Source: an uncultured Sphingopyxis sp.
GTDB lineage: Bacteria; Pseudomonadota; Alphaproteobacteria; Sphingomonadales; Sphingomonadaceae
Direction: 5' to 3'
Assembly: GCA_937873425.1 (NCBI GenBank)
Contig: CALMYE010000278.1
Location: forward strand, 1-64,000
DNA length: 64,000 bases
A program made the position numbers and the translations under genes. The notes beneath the pieces were generated by a model. It was not told where the DNA came from. It searched no databases and worked only from the letters and a program-made list of their open reading frames with translations. Shown here piece by piece: positions 16,139-24,829 of this stretch; position 1 is the stretch's first letter, and each line of letters begins with the position of its first letter.

Positions 16139-17215
16139 CTACACCCGCAGCAAAAGGCCGCGGCGTTGAAGCGGTGCCAGCAGCAACCTGCAAAGAATTA
16201 CCGCAAGAACGGCAAATAGCACCGACGCCCACATGGCCGACAGACCGGACGCCCGAAGCCCCGCGAGCAGGCTGTCCCAGAGCCGGTCCTCGCCGCCCGG
16301 CGGAAGGCGCAGCAGGGCGATCAGGAGCATATGGATCACATAGATGGTCAACGCCGCCTGGCCCACGGCGACGAACTGCTTCGCCCACCCATGCGGCTGC
16401 AGCACGGGCCAGGCGGCGCGAACCGCAGCGTAACCCGACGCGCCGATCCCCGACGTCACAAGCACGAAACTCGCGGTCCACAAATCCTTGTTGATCGGGA
16501 TGACGATCGTCGTCAGCAGCCCGGTCAGCACGAGGAGGATGCCGGCGAACGCGAGGCGCCAGATGGGCCTCGGCGCGCTGGCCCAGCGCGCAAGCGCGAC
16601 GCCAAGGAAACCGCTCGCCATGGAAGGCAGCGTGGACAAAATGCCCTCCGGATCCCAGCTGCCGCGCAATATCAATCCCGGCAGGAGTTGCCGATCGAGC
16701 CACCCGCTGATGCCCGCTCCGGGAGCGAGGCTGGCTACAGTATTTTCTGCACCGATGTTCAGCAGAACGAATGTGTGAGTGGCGATGATCGCCAGCCCCA
16801 GTCCCAGCGGAACGATCGCGCCGCGCCCGACGGAGACGATCACCGCGCAAGCGAGATATACGATGGCTATGCGCTGCAACACGCCTGCCCACCGCAATTG
16901 ATCCCAATCGAATCCAGGCCGCAGGCACCAGTTGAGCGCGACGCCGATCGCGAAGAGCAACGCCCCGCGCCGGGCAATCGCACCCCAGGGCATCTGCCGC
17001 CGCAAACGTCCATCGAAAGCCAGCGATGCAGAGATGCCGACAATGAACAAAAATATCGGGAAGACGATATCGGCTAGCGTCAGGCCGTGCCAGGCGGCGT
17101 GCCGGAGGATCGCTGGTGCCGCGGGCACCAGGAAATTGACCAGCAGCATCAGCATCACATCGACTCCCCGCAGGAAATCGAGCGGCAGGTCGCGGGCGGG
17201 CGCCAATCGCGTCAT
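16139..17215 (-). CDS. nagX: NagX-like heparan-alpha-glucosaminide acetyltransferase-family membrane protein
   Basis: A 358-residue integral membrane protein with about ten hydrophobic segments. The N-terminus RDLPLDFLRGVDVMLMLLVN and LADIVFPIFLFIVGIS match the DUF5009/YeiB-like NagX group, which is related to the lysosomal enzyme that acetylates terminal glucosamine. In other proteobacteria nagX is found in GlcNAc operons and is thought to act on amino sugars at the inner membrane. It is the last gene of a minus-strand run after the receptor, symporter and murQ genes. Confidence 0.8.
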   Translation of the reverse strand: MTRLAPARDLPLDFLRGVDVMLMLLVNFLVPAAPAILRHAAWHGLTLADIVFPIFLFIVGISASLAFDGRLRRQMPWGAIARRGALLFAIGVALNWCLRPGFDWDQLRWAGVLQRIAIVYLACAVIVSVGRGAIVPLGLGLAIIATHTFVLLNIGAENTVASLAPGAGISGWLDRQLLPGLILRGSWDPEGILSTLPSMASGFLGVALARWASAPRPIWRLAFAGILLVLTGLLTTIVIPINKDLWTASFVLVTSGIGASGYAAVRAAWPVLQPHGWAKQFVAVGQAALTIYVIHMLLIALLRLPPGGEDRLWDSLLAGLRASGLSAMWASVLFAVLAVILCRLLLAPLQRRGLLLRV

Positions 17216-17274
17216 GGCACCAGCCGGTCAGGATCCGCGCATGCCGTCAAATCGCTCTGCGACATCGCGCCATT

Positions 17275-18168
17275 TCATTTCTCCCCGAGCGCTGCGATGG
17301 CCTTGCCCAATATTCCGCCGTTGTCTCCGAGAAGCTTTGCCGCCCCCTCGGGGGTATTGCCTTTTGCGATGAGGACCGCCTTGGAGATGCTGTTTTCGCC
17401 CCGTTTGAGGGCAGCCATGGCTTCTTCCTCGGAGCAACTCGTCAGCATCTGTACGATTCCGGCCGCCCGCCGCTGCAATTTCGCGTTCGAGACAATCATG
17501 TCGACCATCTGGCCCTGATAGACCTTGCCGAGCTTCAGCATGATAGTCGTCGAGATGATGTTGACGGCGGCCTTCTGGGCCGTGCCAGCCTTCATGCGCG
17601 TCGACCCGCTGATGATCTCGCTTCCGGTGCCGAGCAAGATGGGGTGCAGCGCGGCTTCGAGGATCGGCGTCGATGCATTGTTCGCGATCGCGATCGTAAG
17701 CGCCCCGCGCGCCCGCGCAACCTCGATTGCCCGCAAAGTGAACGGAGTACGCCCGCTCGCCGCCACCGCTACCACGACATCGGCCGCGTTCACGGCGTGC
17801 TCGGCAATCTGCCTCTCGGCATCGGCAACATCGTCTTCGGCACCTTCGGCGCTCTCGATGAGTGCCGGGAGCCCGCCCGCCAGAAGATACAGCAATCGCT
17901 CTTCCGGCCAGCCGAAGGTAGGCGTCAGTTCGACACCGTCCTGAACCGCGACGCGGCCGGATGTCCCGGCGCCGACATAGATCAGGCGTCCTTGCGAAGA
18001 CAAAAGCCGCTGCGCGGCCGCTGCGCACGCCGCGGCAATCGCATCCGCTTGGCTGTTCAAGGCTTCGATCGCTTCTCGTTGCCCCTCGATCATTGCGGTC
18101 ACGGCGTCGATCGTCGGCCAATTGTCGATTTCGGCATAACGTGGGTCAATCGCTTCAGTACCCGGCAT
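17275..18168 (-). CDS. murQ: N-acetylmuramic acid 6-phosphate etherase
   Basis: This 297-residue SIS-fold lyase splits MurNAc-6-P into GlcNAc-6-P and D-lactate. Diagnostic segments are LIYVGAGTSGRVAVQDGVEL, PTFGW, VVVAVAASGRTPFT, LLGTGSEIISGSTRMKAGTA and QMLTSCSEEEAMAAL. The length is usual. It receives the AnmK product; its own products go to NagA and to the D-lactate dehydrogenase at 14716. Its start lies 14 bases inside the symporter gene, so they are in one operon. Confidence 0.95.
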   Translation of the reverse strand: MPGTEAIDPRYAEIDNWPTIDAVTAMIEGQREAIEALNSQADAIAAACAAAAQRLLSSQGRLIYVGAGTSGRVAVQDGVELTPTFGWPEERLLYLLAGGLPALIESAEGAEDDVADAERQIAEHAVNAADVVVAVAASGRTPFTLRAIEVARARGALTIAIANNASTPILEAALHPILLGTGSEIISGSTRMKAGTAQKAAVNIISTTIMLKLGKVYQGQMVDMIVSNAKLQRRAAGIVQMLTSCSEEEAMAALKRGENSISKAVLIAKGNTPEGAAKLLGDNGGILGKAIAALGEK

Positions 18169-19720
18169 CTGTGCTTCTCTCTTTCTTGTTCGCGTTGCCG
18201 ATGAGGCAAACCAGCGTGGAAACTGTCACGCCAACGCACAAGTGCCACGGGAAAGCGATTTTCTTTAGTGCTTCGGGCAAGCCAAGCACGTCGATCGTGA
18301 ACGGTTGAAACAGCATGACGACGATGAAGCCGACCGCTAGGGCCGCGATGACCGACGCCGTTGATCCGCGCTTTGAAAACACCGCTGTTATATAGACTCC
18401 TAGCAATCCTGAATAGGCGAATGCCATCACTCCTAGGACAAATTCGAGCAGGGGAATGTCGCTGTATCGCTGCCAATAGAAGCAGACGATGGACATCAGG
18501 AAGAGGAGGACGCCCAGCAAAACTGTCGCAAGCCGCCCCGCGAGGATGAAGTGACGCTCGTCGCGCGGTCTCTTGCGCTCGATGAAAGGACGGTAGAAGT
18601 CGTTGATTGCTACGGCGGCCATTGAGATCAGGCCCGAATTGATGGCGGCGGCGGCGATGACGCCAACCGTTACGAACCCACGCAACCCGGGCGGGATTTC
18701 GCTCAGGATGAAGCTCATGAAAACGGTGATTTTTTCGCCCTGGAATGTCGGCGCGATCTGTCCCGGGATGGCCGCCATCAGGTCGGGGCGTTCATAGAAG
18801 ATGTAGAGCAGCGAGCCGATGAAGAGGAAGATCAGGATGACGGGGATCGATGCCAGAACGGACCAGTAGAGGGCGCGGCTGCCCTGTTTCGCCGAATCGC
18901 AGGCGAGCAGGCGCTGCGTCGTATCTTGGTCGAGACCCGAATTCGCCGCGTTGATCAGGACCATCCCCGTCACTGCCGCCAGAACCGAAAAGGGCGTGCC
19001 GAGGTCGAGCGTCCAGTCAAGGACCTGCAACTTGCTCGCTCCGGAGGGAGGATGCGCAAGCGCGGTATAGATATCGGCGGCCGGCGCAGGAATCTTGGAC
19101 AGCAGGAACAGGACGACGAAGATCGCCGCTCCGACATAAAGCACGACTTGGACCAGGTCGCTCCAGATCACAGAATTGAGGCCGCCCATAAAAGTGAAGG
19201 CGAGGCCGAAGACCAGCAAAACAAACGAGGCGATGATGATATGCTCGGGCGCGACGTCGAGGAAGAGGATCATCGAAACGGCGATCGCAGCAAGATAGAG
19301 GCGCGCCCCGCTGGCAAACACCCGCCCGACCAGATACATGGCGCCTGCCGCTCGGCGAGCGGCCGGGCTGAACCGGGCCTCGAGCAGTTCATAGACGGTG
19401 GTGGCGCCCATCGCATAAAAGCGCGGCATCAGGATGGCGGCAACAAGCCACGCGCCGATCAGCGCGCCGATCACGCTCGTCAGATAGGTATAATTGCCCC
19501 TGAAGCTATTGTCGGGGACCCCCAGAAATGTTGCTGTCGATTGCACGGTCGACAGAACCGACACCGCAACCAGCCATGTTGGCGCGCGATGGCTGGCCAG
19601 AAAATAATCATCCGCATTCTGCATGTTGCGCCGCGTTGAGGCATAGCCGGCGATAGCGAGGATCAGGACATATCCGATCAGAATCGACCAATCCAGCGAA
19701 GTAAATTGTAACGTGTGCAT
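18155..19720 (-). CDS. Sodium:solute symporter (SSS family)
   Basis: A 521-residue inner-membrane transporter with about thirteen to fourteen hydrophobic segments. SSS hallmarks include YASTRRNMQNADDYFLASH near the N-terminus, GATTVYELLEARF and MVLINAANSGLDQDTTQRLL. The genes around it suggest uptake of GlcNAc, MurNAc or anhydro-muropeptide sugars with sodium, which is inference. The start MHTLQFTSLDW at 19720 is preferred to the upstream extension to 19792. It lies between the TonB receptor gene and murQ on the same strand. Confidence 0.85.
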   Translation of the reverse strand: MHTLQFTSLDWSILIGYVLILAIAGYASTRRNMQNADDYFLASHRAPTWLVAVSVLSTVQSTATFLGVPDNSFRGNYTYLTSVIGALIGAWLVAAILMPRFYAMGATTVYELLEARFSPAARRAAGAMYLVGRVFASGARLYLAAIAVSMILFLDVAPEHIIIASFVLLVFGLAFTFMGGLNSVIWSDLVQVVLYVGAAIFVVLFLLSKIPAPAADIYTALAHPPSGASKLQVLDWTLDLGTPFSVLAAVTGMVLINAANSGLDQDTTQRLLACDSAKQGSRALYWSVLASIPVILIFLFIGSLLYIFYERPDLMAAIPGQIAPTFQGEKITVFMSFILSEIPPGLRGFVTVGVIAAAAINSGLISMAAVAINDFYRPFIERKRPRDERHFILAGRLATVLLGVLLFLMSIVCFYWQRYSDIPLLEFVLGVMAFAYSGLLGVYITAVFSKRGSTASVIAALAVGFIVVMLFQPFTIDVLGLPEALKKIAFPWHLCVGVTVSTLVCLIGNANKKERSTDAGY

Positions 19721-19801
19721 AATGTCCCCGGATGGCGGTGAGGCGCGGACGTCAGACCTGAGAAATCGTCTGATGCGCCGCGCCTTGGACAACTCGCCCT
19801 G

Positions 19802-19841
19802 GTGGAATGGAGGCTAGGTGTCTACAATGCCTCCACTCCAC
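19802..19841 (-). terminator. Hairpin downstream of TonB receptor gene
   Basis: GTGGAATGGAGGC and GCCTCCACTCCAC pair over 13 positions with one mismatch and a 14-base loop, just after the receptor stop. An outer pair, GGCGGTGAGG (19734-19743) with CCTCACCGCC (19844-19853), could extend the structure. No clear T tract follows, so it may be an attenuator that lowers expression of the symporter relative to the receptor. Confidence 0.45.
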
Positions 19842-19845
19842 GCCC

Positions 19846-22581
19846 TCACCGCCTTAGGGTGACGGAGAAGCCAAAGGTGGTTCCCAGCACGTCGTAAGTA
19901 TCCGGGAATGTATTGTATGCCCCGGGATTGACCGGTAGCGGCGGCTTCTTGTCAAAGAGATTGTCGATCCCGAAGGCTAGGGTCAGCCCCTCGACGGGCG
20001 GACGAACCGCCAGGTTCAGGTCGAAATAATCATAAGCAGGAATCCGACCGGTGCTACCCGCGGTCGAATCGCGAACCGATCCGATGCGTTTCCATCCGAA
20101 CTGGACCGTCAACGGCTTGCTGTCCCAGGTGATCGTAGCGCGCGACCGGAAATCTGGTGCAACCAGCGTCACAAGGTCCGATGAACAGGCAGCGCCATAG
20201 GTTCCCTTGCAATCGACGGGAGTTAGCGCGGCGTTACGCTGGATCGAATATTTGGTGACGATGCTCGCCGTATAGCCGAGGGTGAGCCGGCTCTCCGGCG
20301 GACCGAAATCGAGATCGAATCCATAACGGAAGTCGATGTCGATGCCTTGCTGCTTGATAAGCGCAAGGTTTCGATCATCGACAAAGGCATTGAGGATGTA
20401 ACCGGTGGTTGGATCCCTGGTTACTGCGGCGCAGAGTGGATTGCCCGGCGTTGGATCGGTAATGTAGCAGCTCGTAAGCGCATCGACGGGTTGGATCTGG
20501 CCGACCGCGTTGCGAATATCGATCTTGTACCAGTCCACCGAAAGATTGAGACCACGCAGGAAGGTCGGGGTGAAGACGCCGCCAAGCGTGTAAGTTTTGC
20601 CCCTTTCGGCTTCGATGTTCGCGTTGCCACCGAAGAAATAGCCGCCCTGCAGATTTGCGGGGTTGTTGGAATCATAGGCTCCCCGATATCCCTGCGCCGT
20701 ACATTGCGTGATCGTCGCCGAATTGGTCGCGCCCACGCACGGATCCCCGGCATAGCGCGGAAAAAGACGTGCAACCGTACGTAGATTAGCGAAGGGAATC
20801 GAAAAGACTGGGTTAGCGAATTCGCCAATATTGGCGTCGCGAATGACGGTTTGGCGCGTGCCGCGCAGCCGTAGGTCGTCGGAGACGATCCAGTTGATGC
20901 CAAGCTTGTTCGTATCGTAGCGCCGGTCGGCGCCCACCGATTTTTCATACCAGGATCGACGATACGCGCCTTCGACGGTCAGCTTTTGGACCAGCGGTAA
21001 ATCCGACAGCAAGGGGACGATTAGTTCGCCGAACAATTCGTTCACCTTGACGAAGGGCGGAACCAGCGGCGCCGATTCGGTTCCCTGGTTGAACGACGTC
21101 CCGAGGTCAGCGCCATAGACAAACCGGCCGGTTTCTCGGCGGAATTCATAGCCTGCGGTGAAGCCGATCGGTCCTGCCCATCCAGCGAAGAAGTCGCTCG
21201 TATCGCCGGCAACATAGGCGGATGCCACCTGCTGCGTGCGTTTGCGGTTGCCGAAATTGAAATCGCGCAGCACGCTGGTGAAGTCACCGCCCGGCCCGAA
21301 GATGTCGGTCGTGTTAGCTAGGCCGGCAAAGGCGGACCGCGTCCCGTCGCCCTTGACGACGATCGATTCCTTGGACTGGCCATGCTGATAATAGGCATCC
21401 CAGCTGATTGCAGGCGTGATGTTGCCACGTAGCCCGATCAGGCCCTGGATGGTTTCGCGATTGTTCTGCGCATAGGTCACACCGAGTTCGCCGAGCGAGC
21501 GCCGGACGTTGACGGTAGCGAAACCGTTGACGAAGGTCAGCCGCGCCCGCGCTTGGGGGTCGAGGAATGGATTATTCTCGGCGATCTGGACGTTGATCCC
21601 ATTGGCCCCTGTGGTCGGAGGATTCTGCCCCGACCGGCTGCCGCCGCGCGTCCGCAGGTCGGAGTACATCAGGCGGCCATAGAGCTCGACATTGTCAAAC
21701 ACGTCATATTTCAGAAAAGCGCTCGCGTTGATGCGCCGCAACGGCTGGACGAGCAGGAAATCGGGGGTGTAGTCGGTCGATTGCGGCGTCAGCGTGAAAT
21801 TGCCCAACGCATCGTAGGAAAAGGTCCTACCGCTCGCCACGTCGGTGAAATTGCCGCCGATCGGCAACGTCGCCACGCCGCGCCGCGCAAAGGCGCGGTG
21901 CGCGGCCAGCAGTGGGTCGCGCTCGGTGTATTCGCCATAGACCACCAGATTGCCGCGGCCGCCGAGCGACATGCCGCCCATCACATGGCCACCGAATTGC
22001 GAAGCTCCACCCGACACCGCTCGATAATTTGCGTTCGCCTGCCACCCTTCAAACGAATCATCGATGATGAAGTTCACGACCCCTGCCACGGCGTCCGCGC
22101 CATAGACCGCTGCAGCGCCGCCGGTGAGCACATCGACGCGCTTGAGCAAGGGAGCCGGGATCGAGTTGACATCGACCGCATTGCGGAAGCTGAACGGAAT
22201 GGCGCGCGTTCCGTTGATCAGTACGAGGGTGCGGTTCTGCCCGAGGTTACGCAGGTCCAGGGTCTGCGCGCCGAATGCGTCGCTGCCCACCGATGTCGAG
22301 TTCACGCCGCCCGCGAGCTGCGGCATCTTGACCGAGAAGTCTTCGATCGTGACCGCCCGTTGAAGCGAAATCTGCTCACCCTCCACCGCGCTGATCGGGC
22401 TGGTGGAGGTCAGGCCGGGCGTACGGACACGCGTGCCGGTGACGATGATGTCCGTCTCCGCGCGCGCTTCGCTCGTTGTGCTATCGGTTTCTTGCGCAAA
22501 CACGGCACTTGCTGACATGAGCGCAATCGCTGAAGCTATCGCCGACCCGCAACGCAGGAATCCGCCTTTTATCCGTCCCAT
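19846..22581 (-). CDS. TonB-dependent receptor for amino sugars (NagA-regulon type)
   Basis: A 911-residue outer-membrane receptor. The signal peptide ends near ASAVFAQ, followed by the TonB-box-like ETDIIVTGTRV, a plug domain (RNLGQNRTLVLINGTRAIPF, DALTGGAAAVYGADAVAGVV-type region) and a long beta-barrel ending in FGFSVTLRR. There is no STN domain, so it does not signal through FecR. ATG 22581 follows GAGGGGAGTGAGC on the minus strand; the frame open to 22755 is not used. Gene order implies uptake of chitooligosaccharides or muropeptides. Confidence 0.85.
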   Translation of the reverse strand: MGRIKGGFLRCGSAIASAIALMSASAVFAQETDSTTSEARAETDIIVTGTRVRTPGLTSTSPISAVEGEQISLQRAVTIEDFSVKMPQLAGGVNSTSVGSDAFGAQTLDLRNLGQNRTLVLINGTRAIPFSFRNAVDVNSIPAPLLKRVDVLTGGAAAVYGADAVAGVVNFIIDDSFEGWQANANYRAVSGGASQFGGHVMGGMSLGGRGNLVVYGEYTERDPLLAAHRAFARRGVATLPIGGNFTDVASGRTFSYDALGNFTLTPQSTDYTPDFLLVQPLRRINASAFLKYDVFDNVELYGRLMYSDLRTRGGSRSGQNPPTTGANGINVQIAENNPFLDPQARARLTFVNGFATVNVRRSLGELGVTYAQNNRETIQGLIGLRGNITPAISWDAYYQHGQSKESIVVKGDGTRSAFAGLANTTDIFGPGGDFTSVLRDFNFGNRKRTQQVASAYVAGDTSDFFAGWAGPIGFTAGYEFRRETGRFVYGADLGTSFNQGTESAPLVPPFVKVNELFGELIVPLLSDLPLVQKLTVEGAYRRSWYEKSVGADRRYDTNKLGINWIVSDDLRLRGTRQTVIRDANIGEFANPVFSIPFANLRTVARLFPRYAGDPCVGATNSATITQCTAQGYRGAYDSNNPANLQGGYFFGGNANIEAERGKTYTLGGVFTPTFLRGLNLSVDWYKIDIRNAVGQIQPVDALTSCYITDPTPGNPLCAAVTRDPTTGYILNAFVDDRNLALIKQQGIDIDFRYGFDLDFGPPESRLTLGYTASIVTKYSIQRNAALTPVDCKGTYGAACSSDLVTLVAPDFRSRATITWDSKPLTVQFGWKRIGSVRDSTAGSTGRIPAYDYFDLNLAVRPPVEGLTLAFGIDNLFDKKPPLPVNPGAYNTFPDTYDVLGTTFGFSVTLRR

Positions 22582-22628
22582 TTTGCTCACTCCCCTCTTC
22601 AAACCTGTCTCGACAATAACACAGTTAT

Positions 22629-22645
22629 ATACCATTTCAATACCA
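22629..22645 (-). promoter_or_regulatory. NagR box upstream of TonB receptor gene
   Basis: On the minus strand TGGTAT-TGAAA-TGGTAT, the best copy of the direct repeat, 47 bases before the receptor start. The second half is followed by ATAACT, which makes a degenerate HutC-type palindrome. Confidence 0.6.
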
Positions 22646-22878
22646 ATATGAGCAGCTATGCTGAGCATCAATTCCATTCGCTTGCTCATCTCGTGTGACG
22701 AGTCGAGATCCCGGCGTAGGCGTCTTATTTGGATAGGGTTTATCCCGCTCTGCATCTACGGTTCGTTGAACGCTAACCGTAGATTTTGTGTCATAGGCAG
22801 ACATGAGTGCGCGACGCCTAAACACCCTCCAATGGCCTCGCCACGCTTTAGGTCATAGGTTAGGTTCGGCAGTTGGTG

Positions 22879-23281
22879 TTAAAACTGATACCAGTCGAAG
22901 GGGAAAACGGTGAAAGGCCGATCGCCATGCGCCCTGAGCAAAGCCATCTCGCAAGCCGCGCCGATCCCGAAATTGTCCGGCTTGAGGGAAGAGGCGGCCG
23001 TGACCAGCGTGGCCCAGTCCACCGCCCATCATCCGATCCGCGAACTCTCCAGTAAAATGGGTGCCGTAGTTCTGGATCGGCGACCTGGAGTCGAGGAAAC
23101 CATATCGTGCGGACAGCACGGTGATTTTCAGCATCTTGCGATCGCCCGCATGGCAACGGACCGTTTGCCAAAGCGGTCCGTCATAGCGGTCGATGGCGGG
23201 CATATAGCCGTCATCTTGCCGCTTTGTCGCGGAACAGGCGAGGATGAGCAACCGATGGGCTCGAGGTGGAAGCGCACTCAT
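22879..23281 (-). pseudogene. DUF6884-like protein with one-base frameshift
   Basis: The start at 23281 gives MSALPPRAHRLLILACSATK and later KITVLSARYGFLDSRSPIQN, a pattern of the DUF6884/YaaA-like family. Near 23030, in MMGGG, the coding character moves to another frame. That frame continues VDWATLVTAASSLKPDNFGI and ends DRPFTVFPFDWYQF at a stop at 22879. One extra G around GGGCGGTGG would explain it. Either the gene is broken or there is a sequence error. The unshifted frame runs on without homology to 22853. Confidence 0.55.
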
Positions 23282-23284
23282 CGA

Positions 23285-24178
23285 TCAAGCCGCAATCGGC
23301 AGACCTGAGGCGGCATGGGCATGAATCCAGTCGGTTGCAGCCTGTGCCGCCGCCGCGGCGCGAAATATCGCGCGCGTATCGTTCCCGAGCATGTTCAACC
23401 AGCTGGCAACATATGCTGCGTGGTCCGGCCTTGGCGAATAGCCCAGACCAAGGTCGGCCATCAAGAAGCTGGCGCCGATCTCGGCAACCAGCTCTTCGCG
23501 GGCCCGGATGGTCCGATCCTTGAAATAGTCCCGAAGCGTTTCGCGGGCGAGGCGCTGCGCGCTTCCCGTCGAATGAACGATTTCATGTCCGAGCGTCGAA
23601 ATGAAGTCTTCGTCGCTGTCGAAGGCTTCGCGGTCGGGCATGTAGACGCGGTCCTCATCGGGCCGAAAATACGCGTCCCAAGGGCCGTAGTGCACAGGGA
23701 CGCCAACGCTTTCGAGGAACAGTTTCGCAGAGGCGGCTGTTTCGCCGATCGGCCGTGCGCTTGCCAGTGTCCGTTCGGGCGAGCCATCGACCTGCGATTG
23801 GTTGAAGACGACAAAGCTCCGAGCAAAGAAGCGGGCGCTGCGTTCCTCGCCATCGGAATCCGCCGACGTGGGTTCGTCACGCTCCTGCTTTTTCCACAGA
23901 ATGACGTGCGTACCGGTTTCGCCGCGGCGCACCTGTGCGCCGACCTCAGTCCACTGACGGTAGGTAGCCCAAGTGCCGGACTGAAAACCGTGAGCTTCGG
24001 CCGACGCCCAAAGGACGAGACGGTTGATGCCGGTATATGCGCGTCCGACAGCACTGGTCGGCCGCATCACCGTCCCGCCGTCATGGTGCCAGGGCATACG
24101 CCACTGGCCGGCGCCGGCGTCGATCGCAGCGGCTAGCTCGGCGGTGATGGTTTGATAGATATCGTGACGAGGTTTCAT
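23285..24178 (-). CDS. ArdC-like antirestriction protein (ssDNA-binding domain plus zincin)
   Basis: A 297-residue protein with an N-terminal ArdC domain (RHDIYQTITAELAAAIDAGA, WRMPWH, RPTSAVGRAYTGINRLVLW, TYRQWTEVGAQVRRGE) and a C-terminal metallopeptidase domain with the zinc motif STLGHEIVHSTGSAQRL plus a downstream ELVAEIGASFL glutamate. ArdC proteins protect incoming DNA of conjugative elements from restriction. The gene overlaps the preceding hypothetical gene by four bases and belongs to the island operon. Confidence 0.85.
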   Translation of the reverse strand: MKPRHDIYQTITAELAAAIDAGAGQWRMPWHHDGGTVMRPTSAVGRAYTGINRLVLWASAEAHGFQSGTWATYRQWTEVGAQVRRGETGTHVILWKKQERDEPTSADSDGEERSARFFARSFVVFNQSQVDGSPERTLASARPIGETAASAKLFLESVGVPVHYGPWDAYFRPDEDRVYMPDREAFDSDEDFISTLGHEIVHSTGSAQRLARETLRDYFKDRTIRAREELVAEIGASFLMADLGLGYSPRPDHAAYVASWLNMLGNDTRAIFRAAAAAQAATDWIHAHAASGLPIAA

Positions 24179-24726
24179 GTCGCTGGTCCTTTCTGAAGCT
24201 GCGAGCGGTGCTCGCCGCCTCCTCCCCCACTTTCCTCCCTTCCCGCGCTCGCGCGGGAAATGTCGCGGGGCGACGTGACGTCTTCGGAGGTGATCACCAG
24301 CGGGGGAATCTTGAATTCGGCGGCGGCGAACCAGGCGCGCAGCGTCGAGATGTGTTCATGTGCTTTGACAGTCTCGCTGGTAGCGACGACGTTCCCATCG
24401 TTGTCCGCCGGATAATCTTCCACGGGACCGCGCCCCGTGAAAACGACACGTTCGGCGCGCCAGCCTCCCGGATAGCCGGCGCACGTCCGTGTGAACGGAA
24501 GGCCGCGATCCTCACACCATTCTTCCAGAGCGCCGAAACGCCCGCCGATCGCTTGATGGTCGAACAGGCGAAGTGGCTGGCCTTCACTTCGAAGTTCTGG
24601 CGAGAATTCCTCTCCATCCTCCTCGCGGGAAAGACCCTCACAGACGATCAGATGACAGAGCGTGATAAAGTCGTCGGCGGACACGCGGCCGCCGATGACG
24701 ATCGATGCAAATGCACAATCGGGCAT
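24175..24726 (-). CDS. Hypothetical island protein
   Basis: A 183-residue protein with no recognised domain. The N-terminus ASIVIGGRVSADDFITLCHL and the core FDHQAIGGRFGALEEWCEDR look globular. The last 40 residues (rich in Gly, Ser and charged residues) are low complexity and may be disordered. The stop overlaps the ardC start as ATGA, so the two are translated together. Found in the stretch of plasmid/ICE-type genes. Confidence 0.6.
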   Translation of the reverse strand: MPDCAFASIVIGGRVSADDFITLCHLIVCEGLSREEDGEEFSPELRSEGQPLRLFDHQAIGGRFGALEEWCEDRGLPFTRTCAGYPGGWRAERVVFTGRGPVEDYPADNDGNVVATSETVKAHEHISTLRAWFAAAEFKIPPLVITSEDVTSPRDISRASAGREESGGGGGEHRSQLQKGPAT

Positions 24727-24829
24727 CTTGTTGACTCCAATAGAGAAATTTCAGAATGTCGACAGCGGCGCGGAGGCAGGCTTCCAACTGGAAGTCGAGA
24801 CCCTTGCTTCCGCGCCGCCCAGCGATGCC

